This document shows positions 52,298 through 62,319 of a DNA stretch of 64,000 nucleotides, piece by piece. Position numbers and translations under genes: made by a program. The stretch spans positions 491,784-555,783 of the forward strand of contig NZ_FXZC01000004.1 in NCBI RefSeq assembly GCF_900169275.1, in the 5' to 3' direction. This stretch comes from Brevibacterium casei CIP 102111. Lineage in GTDB: Bacteria > Actinomycetota > Actinomycetes > Actinomycetales > Brevibacteriaceae. The first letter of the stretch is position 1. Each line of letters starts with the position of its first letter. The notes under the pieces were generated by a model. That model was not told the DNA's origin. It was given only the letters and a program-made list of their open reading frames with translations, and searched no databases.

Positions 52298-53527
52298 TCA
52301 GAGTCGCGCCGAGGCGAGTGCCGCGCCTTCGGTGAGCGCCTGGAGCTTCGCGACGGCGATCTCCGGGTGGACGCGCCCGCCGAGGCCGCAGTCGGTCGAG
52401 GCGACGACGTTGTCGGGGCCGACGAGTTTCGCGAAGCGGCTGATGCGTTCGGCGACGAGCTCGGGATGCTCGACGACGTTCGTCGCATGCGAGACGATGC
52501 CGGGGATGAGGTACTTGCCCTCGGGCAGTGTCGTGTCCTCCCAGATCCGCCACTCGTGCTCGTGGCGGACGTTCGCGGCTTCGAAGGTGATGCCGGCGGC
52601 GTTGATCGTGAGCACCTGGTCGACGATCTCGGCGAACGGCAGGTCGGTGACATGCGGGCCGTGCCAGGAGCCCCAGCACGTGTGGACCCGGACCTGGGCG
52701 GGGTCGATGCCGCGCAGGGCGTGGTTGAGGGCGTCGATGCGGATCTGCGTGAAGGCCCGATAGTCGTCGAAGCTCGGCTCGGGATTGATCTGGTCGAAGT
52801 TCTCCGCGAGCGAGGGGTCGTCGATCTGGACGGTCAGCCCCGCCTCGGTGATGGCGAGGTACTCCTCCCGGAGGACATCGGCCCACGCCCAGATGAACTC
52901 CTCCTCGGTGGCGTAGTGCTCGTTGGCGATGCGGGACGCCGAGCCGGGTGAGAGCGCATTGATGTAGCCGTCGCGAGTGTCGTATCCGGCAGCCGACAGA
53001 CCGGCTTTGAGGTTCGCGATGTCGGCGGCGACCTGGGCCTGGCCGATGTAGCTGATCGGTCCTGTGGCCTTGGGGAACTGGGGCTGGGTGCCGGTGTCGG
53101 TGCCCGCACTCTCATCTCCGTAGACACCGGCGAAGAGGTTGCGGTCGCGGCGGTCGCCGAAGCTCGTCAGCCGGATCGCTCCGGGCTCGGAGCGCTTCGC
53201 CGGGGCCTCCCACTTGTCGACGTCGTCGAGTTCGAGGCCGTCGGTGCGGGCGAACGAGTAGTGCCACCACGCGCCGTAGTCGAAGTCGGCAGCCATCGCA
53301 TGACCGTACTCGCCGTCGTTGGGGAGCGAGATCCCCAGGTCGCGCTGGCGCCCCACGAGGTCGACGACGCTCGCGGTGAGCAGCTCGTCGTAGCGTTCGG
53401 TGTCGTCGTCGGTCACGGTCTCCCCGGCGAGGCGGGCGGTGTTCTGGGCCTGCTTGGCCCTGTTCGCCTCGAGCAGTTCGGGGGTGCGGGGCAGGGAACC
53501 GGCGTGCGAGGTGCGGATCGTGGCCAT
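52298..53527 (-). CDS. MetE C-terminal-like (cobalamin-independent methionine synthase II family)
   Basis: 409-residue TIM-barrel protein of the vitamin-B12-independent methionine synthase family but lacking the N-terminal MetE half. Zinc ligands are visible as HTCWGSWH and STDCGLGGRVHPE; AGSLPRTPELLEANRAK and QIDDPSLAE also match. Such single-domain proteins use unknown methyl donors or act on related thiols. ATG at 53527 preceded by AAGGAG. It converges with the epimerase gene (28-bp gap). Confidence 0.9.
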   Translation of the reverse strand: MATIRTSHAGSLPRTPELLEANRAKQAQNTARLAGETVTDDDTERYDELLTASVVDLVGRQRDLGISLPNDGEYGHAMAADFDYGAWWHYSFARTDGLELDDVDKWEAPAKRSEPGAIRLTSFGDRRDRNLFAGVYGDESAGTDTGTQPQFPKATGPISYIGQAQVAADIANLKAGLSAAGYDTRDGYINALSPGSASRIANEHYATEEEFIWAWADVLREEYLAITEAGLTVQIDDPSLAENFDQINPEPSFDDYRAFTQIRIDALNHALRGIDPAQVRVHTCWGSWHGPHVTDLPFAEIVDQVLTINAAGITFEAANVRHEHEWRIWEDTTLPEGKYLIPGIVSHATNVVEHPELVAERISRFAKLVGPDNVVASTDCGLGGRVHPEIAVAKLQALTEGAALASARL

Positions 53528-53730
53528 GGAGGGACTCCTTCTCTCGTTCGGATGTCGTTCGCCGAGGTGGTCGCCGCGGTGGTCGCCGGGCGGCGGCCGG
53601 CGCGGAGCGCATCGGCGGGCCCTTTCAGGCAATCACATGCGTGTCCGCTCAGGGGTGTGAGTCGTCATCTGCGGTCGCAGGGGGCGAGGGAGTCGCCTCC
53701 GCGCCCCGGTCGAGCGCATAGAGTGAGGGC

Positions 53731-55014
53731 ATGAGCGACCATTACCCGCATGGCAGGGCCGACCAGTGGAACCGGCCGAATCAGTGGACCGGCCCCGGGA
53801 ACGTGCCGCCGCGGAACGCGGGTGTGCCCGCCCATCTGCGCCAGGACGGTCCTGACGCCGGGTGGGGGCAGGCAGGCGGACAGCCGCCGTACCCGTCGGC
53901 GATGGGGCAGTCGGGTCCTCTGGGATCTCGGTCTGCTGCGGTGATCGCCCCGAACACGCCGGGGTGGCTCGCGCGGTTCCTCCTCTGGACAGGGATGGTC
54001 GTCGGCTTCCTGCCGGCGGTCCTGCTGGCACCGATCCTCATGAGCGGCGACTTCGAAGAGGTGCGCCGCCTCCACTCACTCGTCACGGTATTCACGGGAA
54101 TCCTCGCTCTGCTCCTCGGTGCGGCGGCGTTCGCGCTCGTCCGGAACACTTCGTGGGCGCGGCGGCTCATCGGCGGTGGACTCTACGTCTTCGCGATCAT
54201 CCTCACGCTGACCGTCCCGCCCGCCCTCGGGGCGTTCGTCGCTGAGATCTCCTACCAGTTCAATGCGGGGTTCTGGGTGAGCACGGTTGTCTTCGCCGTG
54301 TTCTCCGCCTTCACGCTCACCCTCCGCCTTGTCGGATGGTCGATCGCGCGCAATCGGCGCTGGTGGGTGCTCCTCGTTGCGGCCGGTTGCGGTGTGATCA
54401 TTCCGGTGATCAACGCGGTGCTCCAGGCGGCGACGAGCACCACGATCGACCGGCCCGGGCTGCCGTACTGGGTGGGCGGCGTCCTCGTTCCGATCATCGC
54501 GCTGCTCCTCTTCTTGGGGGCGCTGGGACTCCTGCACGTCCTCGGGGGACTCCGCGGCGGAGCGGCTCCCATCGTCGCGCAGCCGACGCTCGGTGAAGGA
54601 CGGCCGCGCCGCAGCGCGTCGAGCACAGCGCTGGCTCCGTATCCGGGCGGGGCGCCGGGCCAGGGTCCTCTGGGTCAAGGACGCGGGCAGGACTCGAACA
54701 GTCACCACCCGTACGGTCAGGCGTCCTCTGGCGGCCAGCAGCCCTATGGCCACGTCTCAGACGGCGGTCAGACGCCGTACGGTCAGCAGTCGTCTGGCGG
54801 CGGTTTCAGTGGACCGGCGAGTCGGCCCCAGCCGAACGCTGGGCCTGATCCGTACCGGGCGCCCGATGACTCGAGGCAACAGGCGGACCGTCGACCTGAC
54901 CAGGCAGGGGACTCGCAACGGTGGAAGCCGAGACCGTCTGACCAGCAACCGGGCCCGGCAGGTCAGCAGCCGAACTCCTCAGACCAGCAGTCTCCGCACC
55001 GCCCCCGGCACTGA
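53731..55014 (+). CDS. Six-helix membrane protein with Pro/Gln/Gly-rich tails, unknown
   Basis: 427 residues. N-terminal 80 residues are hydrophilic and Gly/Pro/Gln-rich; about six hydrophobic helices lie between residues 85 and 275; the last 150 are a low-complexity Gly/Gln/Pro/Ser tail with repeats YGQASSGGQQPYG, YGHVSDGGQTPYGQQSSGGG. No family recognised. The tails suggest a surface or scaffold role. Not obviously linked to neighbouring genes. Confidence 0.75.
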   Translation: MSDHYPHGRADQWNRPNQWTGPGNVPPRNAGVPAHLRQDGPDAGWGQAGGQPPYPSAMGQSGPLGSRSAAVIAPNTPGWLARFLLWTGMVVGFLPAVLLAPILMSGDFEEVRRLHSLVTVFTGILALLLGAAAFALVRNTSWARRLIGGGLYVFAIILTLTVPPALGAFVAEISYQFNAGFWVSTVVFAVFSAFTLTLRLVGWSIARNRRWWVLLVAAGCGVIIPVINAVLQAATSTTIDRPGLPYWVGGVLVPIIALLLFLGALGLLHVLGGLRGGAAPIVAQPTLGEGRPRRSASSTALAPYPGGAPGQGPLGQGRGQDSNSHHPYGQASSGGQQPYGHVSDGGQTPYGQQSSGGGFSGPASRPQPNAGPDPYRAPDDSRQQADRRPDQAGDSQRWKPRPSDQQPGPAGQQPNSSDQQSPHRPRH

Positions 55015-55046
55015 CACGGGGCGACCCCCACCGCGGCGGCGAGGTC

Positions 55047-55376
55047 TTAGGCCCACCTGTCGTCAACGACGTCGGCAAATCTGCCGATCTCGTCCCGCAG
55101 GCGCTCGACGAGTGCGTCGCCTTCAGCTTGGCTTCGTCGGCGGCTCTCCTCGGACTTCCAGCCGTCGAACGGGTCGAAATGACTGTTCCAGTACGAGTTC
55201 CAAGCAACGATGTCTGCGCTCAACGCCTCCGACAGTCCGAGGTCCTCGGGGTAGAGCGCGTAGTTGGCCGATCCGTTCTCCCAGAGGACAGTTCGACAGT
55301 AGTCAGGGAAGAACCTGATCGTCCGCCTGGGGTGCCCGCTCGGCTTTGTTGATTGCGGGTTGTCGTCGCGTGCCAT
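55047..55376 (-). CDS. Small actinobacterial hypothetical protein
   Basis: 109 residues, no named family. Pattern RFFPDYCRTVLWENGSANYALYPEDLGLSEALSADIVAWNSYWNSHFDPFDGW... resembles a recurrent family of short actinobacterial proteins with the order pro-Asp-Tyr, Trp, Tyr, then a helical C-terminus, sometimes seen near toxin-immunity loci; I cannot assign a role. ATG at 55376 after GAGAAGG. Converges with the preceding membrane protein gene. Confidence 0.65.
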   Translation of the reverse strand: MARDDNPQSTKPSGHPRRTIRFFPDYCRTVLWENGSANYALYPEDLGLSEALSADIVAWNSYWNSHFDPFDGWKSEESRRRSQAEGDALVERLRDEIGRFADVVDDRWA

Positions 55377-55684
55377 GATGCCTTCTCGTTTCTGCGAGAT
55401 CGGGGTGCTCAGGGTCATCGGAGCGCTCGGGGTGTTCGGGGTGCTCAGAGTCTCATCGGTCGGACCGCAGTCACCGTCCTCGTCCGGTCCTTCGAGGTGA
55501 ACACAGACGGGATGGACTCGTCAACCACACCGGTACCTCGACTGCCGACCTCGGCGCGAACGACATCGGTGTATTCGACGGCTGTGCGCTCCCACCAGCG
55601 ACGTTGCCTTGTCTGCGACGTGCTGCACCGTTAGCGTAGTGAGCACCACGGCGAGCGACGAGACACCCCGAAGGAGCTGATCGT
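55377..55684. other. Intergenic, no gene seen
   Basis: 308 bp between divergent small genes. The left third has GT-rich near-repeats (CGGGGTGCTCAG, CGGGGTGTTCGGGGTGCTCAG). No promoter or RNA gene could be supported. Confidence 0.5.
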
Positions 55685-56059
55685 GTGAACCCGAAACGAG
55701 ACCGCATCGTCGGACTGATCTGCGGCGTGCTCGGCGCCGCGGTCATCGGCATCGGAGTCTTCTGGGTGAGCCTGCCGGCGCTCATCCTCGCGGCCGCGAT
55801 GGCAGCCCTGCCGATCGCCCTCATCGTTCGCGGAAGCGACGATGCCCCTCCGAGACAGCCGTGGCACCGCTGGGTCGTCGTCGGACTGCTGTTGGCCACG
55901 GTGGTCGTCGCGATCGCCTCCCTGCTCGACATCGCCCCACTGTGGCCGGTGGTCTTCGGTTGCCTGGGTGCGGCGTACTACAGCCTCGGCATCCTGCTCC
56001 TGGCCAGGCGCAGGCCGGTGGCGCCGAACGCGGCGACAGACGCCCGACCCCTCAGCTGA
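55685..56059 (+). CDS. Small four-helix membrane protein, unknown
   Basis: 124 residues with four hydrophobic stretches (about 8-27, 30-47, 62-80, 85-105). GTG start after AAGGAG. No family assigned; conserved domain absent to my eye. Followed by a terminator hairpin shared with purL. Confidence 0.7.
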   Translation: MNPKRDRIVGLICGVLGAAVIGIGVFWVSLPALILAAAMAALPIALIVRGSDDAPPRQPWHRWVVVGLLLATVVVAIASLLDIAPLWPVVFGCLGAAYYSLGILLLARRRPVAPNAATDARPLS

Positions 56060-56104
56060 CGAGAACCATCCCCGCCGAAGGCACATCCCCGCCAACGCTG
56101 ACGA

Positions 56105-56167
56105 CAGAGCCCCGCCAACGCAAGAGCCCCGCATCCCGACAGTGAGATGTCGAGAGGCGGGGCTCTG
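56105..56167. terminator. Bidirectional terminator between the small membrane gene and purL
   Basis: CAGAGCCCCGCC (56105-56116) pairs perfectly with GGCGGGGCTCTG (56156-56167); a second left arm AGAGCCCCGC at 56124-56133 offers an alternative fold with a shorter loop. Confidence 0.7.
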
Positions 56168-56191
56168 CGCTGTACGGTCCGGCCGGACGGC

Positions 56192-58558
56192 TCAGCCGAA
56201 GTGCTTCGGCAGGGTCTCCGCGTGGGCGTTGCGCAGTTCGTCGAGACCGACGGAGAAGTGGTCGACGACCTCGAGCTGAGGCGAACCGTCCCCGGTGTCG
56301 GTCATGCCGATGCGGATGAATGGGAAGTTCCTGGCGGTGCACATGTCCTTGAACCGGACCTCCTCCGAGCGCGGGACGGCGACGATCGCCCGCGCCGTCG
56401 ACTCGGAGAACAGGGCGGTGAAGACGTCGATGCCGTCGCGCTCGCACAGCTCGTCGAGCCAGATCCGCGCCCCCGTGCCGTAGCGCAGGCACGACTCGAC
56501 GAGGGCCTGCGAGAGGCCGCCCTCGGAGAGATCGTGGGCGGCATCGACCATCCCGTCGCGCGAGGAGTTGATGAGGATCTCCGCGAGTTCGCGCTCGGTC
56601 TCCGGCCGGTACTTCGGAGGAACCCCGCCGAGGTGGCCGGCCGTGACGTCGGCCCACGCCGACCCGTCGAGCTCGGCCTCGGTGGTGCCGAGCAGGTAGA
56701 TCGTCTGCCCCGGCTCCTTCCAGCCGCTCGGGGTGCGGCGGGCGACGTCGTCGAAGATGCCGAGCACGCCGACGACCGGGGTCGGGTGGATGGCCACGCC
56801 CCCGGTCTGGTTGTACAGGGACACATTGCCGCCGGTGACGGGGATGCCGAGGTCCTGGCACGCCTCGGCGAGGCCTTCGACGGCGGCGGCGAACTGCCAC
56901 ATGATCTCCGGGTCCTCGGGGGAACCGAAGTTGAGGCAGTCGGTGACCGCCCGCGGGATGGCACCGGCGGTGGCGACGTTGCGGTACGCCTCGGCCAGGG
57001 CGAGCTGCGCGCCGCGGGCCGGGTCGAGGTAGCCGTAGCGGCCGTTGGCGTCGGTGGCGATCGCCACGCCCAGACCGGACTCCTCATCGACGCGGATGAC
57101 ACCGGCATCGTCGGGGAAGGCCTGGGCGGTGTTGCCCTGGACGTAGCGGTCGTACTGGGTGGTGATCCACTCTTTCGACGCGAGGTTGGGCGAGCCCGCG
57201 AGCGCGACCATCGTCGCCTTGAGCTCCTCATCGGTCTCCGGTCGCGGAAGGCCTGCGGACTCGACGGAGTTCGCGGCCACCTCGGCGGTCCAAGACGGTT
57301 CGGTCATCGGACGCTGGTAGACGGGACCGTCGTGGGCGACCGACCGCGGGGGCACGTCGACGATGACGTCGCCGTGCCATTCGATGATGAGGCGGCCGGT
57401 GTCGGTGACCTCGCCGAGGACGGAGGTCTCGACGTCCCACTTGTCGACGATGGCCATGAACTCGTCGAGGCGGTCGGGGCGGACGACGGCCATCATCCGC
57501 TCCTGCGACTCGGACATGAGGATCTCCTCGGGCGTGAGCGTGTCATCGCGCAGCAGGACATCGTCGAGGGCGATGTGCATGCCGCCGTCGCCGTTCGAGG
57601 CGAGTTCCGAGGTCGCGCAGCTGATGCCCGCGGCACCGAGGTCCTGGATGCCCTCGACGACGCCGGCGCGGAAGAGCTCGAGACAGCATTCGATGAGGAC
57701 CTTCTCCGCGAAGGGGTCGCCGACCTGGACGGCCGGGCGCTTCGAGGGCTTCGTGTCGTCGAAGGACTCCGAGGCGAGGATCGAGGCCCCGCCGATGCCG
57801 TCGCCGCCGGTGCGGGCACCGAAGAGGACGACCTTGTTGCCCTTGCCCGAGGCGTTCGCCAGCCGGATGTCCTCATGGCGCATGACGCCCACGGCCAACG
57901 CATTGACGAGCGGGTTGCCCTGATAGACGGAGTCGAAGACCGTCTCGCCACCGATGTTGGGCAGGCCGAGGGAGTTGCCGTACTGGCTGATGCCGGAGAC
58001 GACGCCGTGGACGACGCGGGAGGTGTCGGGGTGGTCGATGGCGCCGAAGCGCAGCTGGTCCATCACAGCCACGGGGCGGGCGCCCATCGAGATGATGTCG
58101 CGGACGATGCCGCCGACGCCGGTCGCAGCACCCTGGTGCGGTTCGACGTAGCTCGGGTGGTTGTGGGACTCGACCTTGAAGGTCACGGCCCAGCCGTCGC
58201 CGATGTCGACGACGCCGGCGTTCTCGCCGATGCCGACGAGGAGGTGCTCCTTCATCTCGTCGGTGACGTAGTCGCCGAACTTCGACAGGTGGACCTTGGA
58301 GGACTTGTAGGAGCAGTGCTCGGACCACATGACCGAGTACATCGCCAACTCCGCCGAGGTGGGGCGACGTCCGAGGATCTCCTTGATCCGTGCGTATTCG
58401 TCGGCTTTGAGGCCGAGTTCGGCGAACGGCTGGTCGACGTCGGGGTTCGCGGTGGCGAACTCGACCGTCTCCCTGACCTTCTTCGAGGTCGCCGGGACCT
58501 CCTGGGACTCGTCCGCGCGAGCAGACTCGGAATTCGCGGAGATGAGGTTTTCTGACAT
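56192..58558 (-). CDS. purL: Phosphoribosylformylglycinamidine synthase, PurL subunit
   Basis: 788 residues, the small-type PurL that works with PurQ and PurS to convert FGAR to FGAM in purine synthesis. Conserved parts: [15 protein letters not shown] with the active-site His, [72 protein letters not shown], and [22 protein letters not shown] second half. ATG at 58558 after AGAGGAC. Diverges from trhO. PurQ and PurS are not in the window. Confidence 0.97.
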   Translation of the reverse strand: MSENLISANSESARADESQEVPATSKKVRETVEFATANPDVDQPFAELGLKADEYARIKEILGRRPTSAELAMYSVMWSEHCSYKSSKVHLSKFGDYVTDEMKEHLLVGIGENAGVVDIGDGWAVTFKVESHNHPSYVEPHQGAATGVGGIVRDIISMGARPVAVMDQLRFGAIDHPDTSRVVHGVVSGISQYGNSLGLPNIGGETVFDSVYQGNPLVNALAVGVMRHEDIRLANASGKGNKVVLFGARTGGDGIGGASILASESFDDTKPSKRPAVQVGDPFAEKVLIECCLELFRAGVVEGIQDLGAAGISCATSELASNGDGGMHIALDDVLLRDDTLTPEEILMSESQERMMAVVRPDRLDEFMAIVDKWDVETSVLGEVTDTGRLIIEWHGDVIVDVPPRSVAHDGPVYQRPMTEPSWTAEVAANSVESAGLPRPETDEELKATMVALAGSPNLASKEWITTQYDRYVQGNTAQAFPDDAGVIRVDEESGLGVAIATDANGRYGYLDPARGAQLALAEAYRNVATAGAIPRAVTDCLNFGSPEDPEIMWQFAAAVEGLAEACQDLGIPVTGGNVSLYNQTGGVAIHPTPVVGVLGIFDDVARRTPSGWKEPGQTIYLLGTTEAELDGSAWADVTAGHLGGVPPKYRPETERELAEILINSSRDGMVDAAHDLSEGGLSQALVESCLRYGTGARIWLDELCERDGIDVFTALFSESTARAIVAVPRSEEVRFKDMCTARNFPFIRIGMTDTGDGSPQLEVVDHFSVGLDELRNAHAETLPKHFG

Positions 58559-58726
58559 GTCCTCTGGGTGGCCCTTTCCTACGACACGGAGCTCGCCGTC
58601 CATCTTATCCGGGCAGGGCAACGCCGCGCGCCCTCGCCCCTGGGACAGCCCGCCTCGGCGAGGACGGGGCAACCGCCTCGGCGAGGGCGATCGGGCTCCG
58701 CCTCGCCGGACGAACTGTCCGCAAAT

Positions 58727-58732
58727 TAGACT
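58727..58732 (+). promoter_or_regulatory. -10 box of a leaderless-type promoter for trhO
   Basis: TAGACT ends 7 nt before the ATG at 58740; no clear -35. GGGAG in between could be a close Shine-Dalgarno, so a very short leader is also possible. Confidence 0.5.
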
Positions 58733-58739
58733 GGGAGCC

Positions 58740-59651
58740 ATGGCAACTCCCAAGATCGTGCTCTTCTACGTCTTCACCCCACTGCCCGACCCTGAAGCGG
58801 TCAGGCTGTGGCAGCACACGCTCGCGCAGAGCCTCGGGCTCAAAGGGCGGGTCATCGTGTCGAAGGATGGGATCAACGCGACTCTCGGCGGTGACATCGA
58901 CGAGGTCAAGGCCTACGTGCGGGCGACGAAGTCCTACGAACCGTTCCGGAAGGCCGACATCAAATGGTCGAACGGACAGGGCGATGACTTCCCGCGTCTG
59001 AGTGTGAAGGTCCGCCCCGAACTCGTCACCTTCGGCACCACGGACGAGATCACGGTGACGACCGACGGCGTGCAGGGCGGGGGAGTCCACCTGGGGCCGG
59101 GAGCGCTGCACAAGCTCCTCGACGAACGCGGCGATGAGGTCGTCTTCTTCGACGGGCGCAACGCGATGGAGGCGCAGATCGGGAAGTTCCGCGATGCGAT
59201 CGTCCCCGACACCGAGACCACCCGCGACTTCATCGCCGAGATCGAATCCGGCAAATACGACGACCTCAAGGACAAGCCCGTGGTCACGTACTGCACCGGC
59301 GGCATCCGCTGCGAGGTGCTGTCCGTGCTCATGAAGAACCGCGGCTTCGATGAGGTCTATCAGCTCGAGGGCGGCATCGTCCGCTACGGCGAGACCTTCG
59401 GCAACACCGGCTACTGGGACGGTTCGCTCTACGTCTTCGACAAGCGCATGCACGTCGAATTCGGTGAGGGTGCCGAGTCGATCGGCCACTGCGTCGAGTG
59501 CGGGACGCGGACTCCCGAATTCGTCAACTGCGCGAACCTCGAATGTCGGAAGCAGTACCTCCGGTGCGCGGAGTGCACGGCTGCCGGGCTCCAGCCCGAG
59601 TGCACGGACTGTGCCGAGGATCCCGCCCTCGCCGAGGCGGCCGCCGGCTGA
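58740..59651 (+). CDS. trhO: tRNA uridine(34) hydroxylase, rhodanese family
   Basis: 303 residues of the YceA/TrhO family, which hydroxylates U34 of certain tRNAs to ho5U. N-terminal ferredoxin-like domain ([41 protein letters not shown]), rhodanese domain with active-site Cys185 in [10 protein letters not shown], and a C-terminal zinc-finger-like Cys cluster ([42 protein letters not shown]). ATG at 58740. Confidence 0.93.
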   Translation: MATPKIVLFYVFTPLPDPEAVRLWQHTLAQSLGLKGRVIVSKDGINATLGGDIDEVKAYVRATKSYEPFRKADIKWSNGQGDDFPRLSVKVRPELVTFGTTDEITVTTDGVQGGGVHLGPGALHKLLDERGDEVVFFDGRNAMEAQIGKFRDAIVPDTETTRDFIAEIESGKYDDLKDKPVVTYCTGGIRCEVLSVLMKNRGFDEVYQLEGGIVRYGETFGNTGYWDGSLYVFDKRMHVEFGEGAESIGHCVECGTRTPEFVNCANLECRKQYLRCAECTAAGLQPECTDCAEDPALAEAAAG

Positions 59652-59719
59652 ATCCCGTCGTCGACCGAGGGTCGACAACGCCCGATCGTCGCCGTCACGT
59701 GAGGAGCCGGCGTCGGACG

Positions 59720-60283
59720 TCAGGCGAGGAGTCGGTCGAGGATGTGCTCGCGGGCCGCGTAGGCAGAGCGGCTCTCCGCGATCGCGGGCATGAGGTGATC
59801 GCCGAGGCGGGTCGACATCGCGATCACGCACCGGGCCTCGACCTCGACTGGATCGGCGCAGATCTCGCCGACGAGCTCCCGGAGGTAACCGAGGTGCTTC
59901 TCATCGACTCGGCGCAATCGGCGTGCCACATCCGGATCCCGGAGACCCCAGTGGCGGATCGCGAGCTCGACGTCGACACCGGTGGCAGGTCGGTCGTCTG
60001 CCTCGTCGACGACGTCGACGAGACGCCGCAGCCGCTCGCGAGGGTCGTCTCCGGCGCTCTGCTCGGTCCGGTCGACGATGCGGTCGGTCACCTCGTGCTC
60101 CCACACGTCGAGCATCTCCGTCAGCAGCGCCGACCGATCGGCGAAATAGCCGTAGAAGCCGCCCTTGGTGACGCCGAGGGACTGCGCGAGAGCCTCGACT
60201 CTCACCGCCTCCGGACCGCCGACGGCGAGTGCCCGCAGGCCCTCGTCGATCCAGGCGCGCCGGGGAGTTCGTGGATGGGCCAT
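59720..60283 (-). CDS. TetR-family repressor of the adjacent DUF2867 gene
   Basis: 187 residues. N-terminal helix-turn-helix: RRAWIDEGLRALAVGGPEAVRVEALAQSLGVTKGGFYGYFADRSALL. ATG at 60283 after GAGAGGTGACC; the divergent gene has the same GAGGTGACC before its own ATG. Two matching palindromes lie in the 87-bp shared region. Confidence 0.88.
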   Translation of the reverse strand: MAHPRTPRRAWIDEGLRALAVGGPEAVRVEALAQSLGVTKGGFYGYFADRSALLTEMLDVWEHEVTDRIVDRTEQSAGDDPRERLRRLVDVVDEADDRPATGVDVELAIRHWGLRDPDVARRLRRVDEKHLGYLRELVGEICADPVEVEARCVIAMSTRLGDHLMPAIAESRSAYAAREHILDRLLA

Positions 60284-60306
60284 GGTCACCTCTCTCACTT
60301 CAGATC

Positions 60307-60322
60307 TATACGGTAGCGCATA
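60307..60322. promoter_or_regulatory. TetR operator 1
   Basis: TATACG-GTAG-CGCATA, an imperfect palindrome with one mismatch relative to operator 2 arms; lies 24 bp upstream of the TetR start. Confidence 0.65.
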
Positions 60323-60341
60323 GACCGTGGTAGCGTGCTTC

Positions 60342-60357
60342 TATACGCTGACGTATA
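60342..60357. promoter_or_regulatory. TetR operator 2
   Basis: TATACG-CTGA-CGTATA, perfect 6-bp arms, 14 bp upstream of the DUF2867 start. The two sites are 35 bp apart, so each can control one of the divergent genes. Confidence 0.75.
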
Positions 60358-60370
60358 TATCGAGGTGACC

Positions 60371-60949
60371 ATGAGACTGCCCCGGAGCGCCTACACCTCC
60401 AGGCACTGGCGCATGCACGAGATCGCTCCCGACTTCACGGTCGAAGACGTCTGGGAGCTGCCGATCCGCGGAGACCGCGACGAGCTGCCCCGGGTCGTCG
60501 ACGCAATCTTCGGCAGCGCGTTCCCCGATGAGGCGCCGGCCGTCGTCCGCGTCCTCTGGGCAGCCCGGTGGAAGATCGGCGCGCTGCTCGGGTGGGACGA
60601 CGTCGGTGGCGGACTCGACGAACGCGTGCCGTCTCTGCGGCAGCGGCTGCCCGACGACCTCCGACCCGACGCGGACGTCCGAGTGGACCCCTTCACGCTG
60701 GTCTTTGAGACCGAGGACGAGTTCGCGGCCGAGCTGGCGAACCGCACCGTCCACACGGCGATGCACCTGGGCTGGCTGCCCGGCGACGCCGGCCGCTATG
60801 TCTGCCGGATGACCGTGCTCGTCCGCCCCAACGGCCGACTCGGCGCGTTCTACATGACGGCGATCAAGCCCTTGAGGCTGCTCTTCGTCTACCCGGCCCT
60901 GCTCCGGTCGATCGGGCGGCGCTGGGAGGCGTCCGCCTCGGCGCGGTGA
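60371..60949 (+). CDS. DUF2867 family protein
   Basis: 192 residues: MRLPRSAYTSRHWRMHEIAPDFTVEDVWELPIRGDRDELPRVVDAIFG..., with the C-terminal HLGWLPGDAGRYVCRMTVLVRPNGRLGAFYMTAIKPLRLLFVYPALLRSIGRRWE seen in DUF2867 proteins. Function unknown; a hydrophobic segment near the end suggests membrane contact. Divergent from its TetR repressor. Its end overlaps the convergent DoxX-type gene by 61 bp. Confidence 0.8.
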   Translation: MRLPRSAYTSRHWRMHEIAPDFTVEDVWELPIRGDRDELPRVVDAIFGSAFPDEAPAVVRVLWAARWKIGALLGWDDVGGGLDERVPSLRQRLPDDLRPDADVRVDPFTLVFETEDEFAAELANRTVHTAMHLGWLPGDAGRYVCRMTVLVRPNGRLGAFYMTAIKPLRLLFVYPALLRSIGRRWEASASAR

Positions 60950-61527
60950 TCCCGCCTCGGCCAGGACCCGCGCGCCGAGACGATGAGGACGGCGCCGATC
61001 TGGAGGACGACACCGTAGCGGACGACCTCGGCGAAGCCGACGGTCGGCAGCATCGCGATGAGGAAGCAGAGGAGCAGGCCGGCCGCGAGTTTGCCGACCC
61101 AGCGCCACAGCGGACCGACGATGAGCAGGGTGCCGAGTGCCGCCTCGGCGACCGTCGCGATCACCCCGGCGACGGCGGCGAGCGGACTCGGCGCCCACGG
61201 CAGCAGCACCCCGACATAGGCGAGGAACTCCGGCCACGATCCCCATGAGACTCCGGGAGCGCCGGGCGCTCCGAGGAGTCCGAAGCGATCGGCGACCGAG
61301 AGCAGCAGTTCGATCCCGACGACCGCGCCGAGGAGACGGCCGGTCAGCCACCGTGCCCACCGACTGCGGGTCAGAGCTGCCACGCCCGCGATGACGGTGA
61401 GTGCGGTGAGGGCCGTGACGATTGGACCGACCGTCACGCCCTGCAGCACGCCGATGCCGGCGACGATGACGCCGAGTGCCGTCCAGATGAGACCGCCTGC
61501 CAGGCGGTACCTGTCCATGTACTCCAT
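60889..61527 (-). CDS. DoxX-like membrane protein
   Basis: 212 residues, about six hydrophobic segments. RYRLAGGLIWTALGVIVAGIGVLQG and the later FLAYVGVLLPWAPSPLAAVAGVIATVAEAALGTLLIVG...FLIAMLPTVGF resemble the DoxX/DoxD-type family. ATG at 61527 with AGGAGTG upstream. Role unknown. Diverges from the MarR gene at 61718. Confidence 0.75.
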   Translation of the reverse strand: MEYMDRYRLAGGLIWTALGVIVAGIGVLQGVTVGPIVTALTALTVIAGVAALTRSRWARWLTGRLLGAVVGIELLLSVADRFGLLGAPGAPGVSWGSWPEFLAYVGVLLPWAPSPLAAVAGVIATVAEAALGTLLIVGPLWRWVGKLAAGLLLCFLIAMLPTVGFAEVVRYGVVLQIGAVLIVSARGSWPRRDHRAEADASQRRPIDRSRAG

Positions 61528-61717
61528 GTTCACTCCTGTGCTCCTGAACCGCCGTGGTCCGCGGCGGTGGTCATGGTGATTGCTGCCCGCCCCACGTCTC
61601 GGCCTGTGACGCCTGCTGTGGCTCCGATGCCCGTCCTGACGCACTCCCCGCGCCCTCACGGCCGCCGCCCGAATGGTAAGGTGGTTGACTGATTTCAGGA
61701 TAGGAGGCTGGGGAGAA

Positions 61718-62230
61718 ATGGTCAAGGACTTTACCAATCCTCTGCGGGAGCGACCGCTGCCGCTCGGTTCCCTGCTCTCGTCGACGGCGCAGCACCTCCT
61801 CGGCGGCCTCGACGATGCCCTCGCTCATGCGGGACTGGCGGGGATCCGGTCCGCGCACGCGCCGCTGTTCCTCGTCATCGATCCCGAGGGGACGAGGGCG
61901 TCGGAGCTCGCGAAGCGGACGAAGATGACGAAGCAGGCGATGGGGGAGCAGGTCCGTCACCTCGAGAGGCTCGGCTACGTCGAGGTCGTGCCCGACCCGA
62001 GCGACGGCAGGGCACGGCTCGTGCGGCTGACCGCATCCGGTTGGGAGGGAGTCGAGATCGCCGAGGCGGTGATCACCCGCTTCGACGCGTGGCTTGATGA
62101 GCGCATCGGCGCCGAGGCGGTTGCGCAGGTGCGTGTGACGCTTGGCGAGATCCTCGGCAGTGACTCATCCGAATGGGGTGCTCGGTCAGCGGAGCCGAAT
62201 GCGACAGAGAGCGCAGACGAGCAGGCCTGA
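61718..62230 (+). CDS. MarR-family transcriptional regulator
   Basis: 170 residues. Winged helix: GTRASELAKRTKMTKQAMGEQVRHLERLGYVEVVPDPSDGRARLVRLTASGWE. The last 20 residues are a low-complexity tail. GGGGAG before the ATG; TTGACT at 61686 may be its -35. It diverges from the DoxX-type gene and may control it. Confidence 0.88.
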   Translation: MVKDFTNPLRERPLPLGSLLSSTAQHLLGGLDDALAHAGLAGIRSAHAPLFLVIDPEGTRASELAKRTKMTKQAMGEQVRHLERLGYVEVVPDPSDGRARLVRLTASGWEGVEIAEAVITRFDAWLDERIGAEAVAQVRVTLGEILGSDSSEWGARSAEPNATESADEQA

Positions 62231-62319
62231 CTGCGGGCGGACGACCCAGGCGCTCGATGCCGGACACCAACCGTCGCGCTTCGGGTGTCGCCTCACTCCG
62301 CCACCGTCTCACCTCTTCG

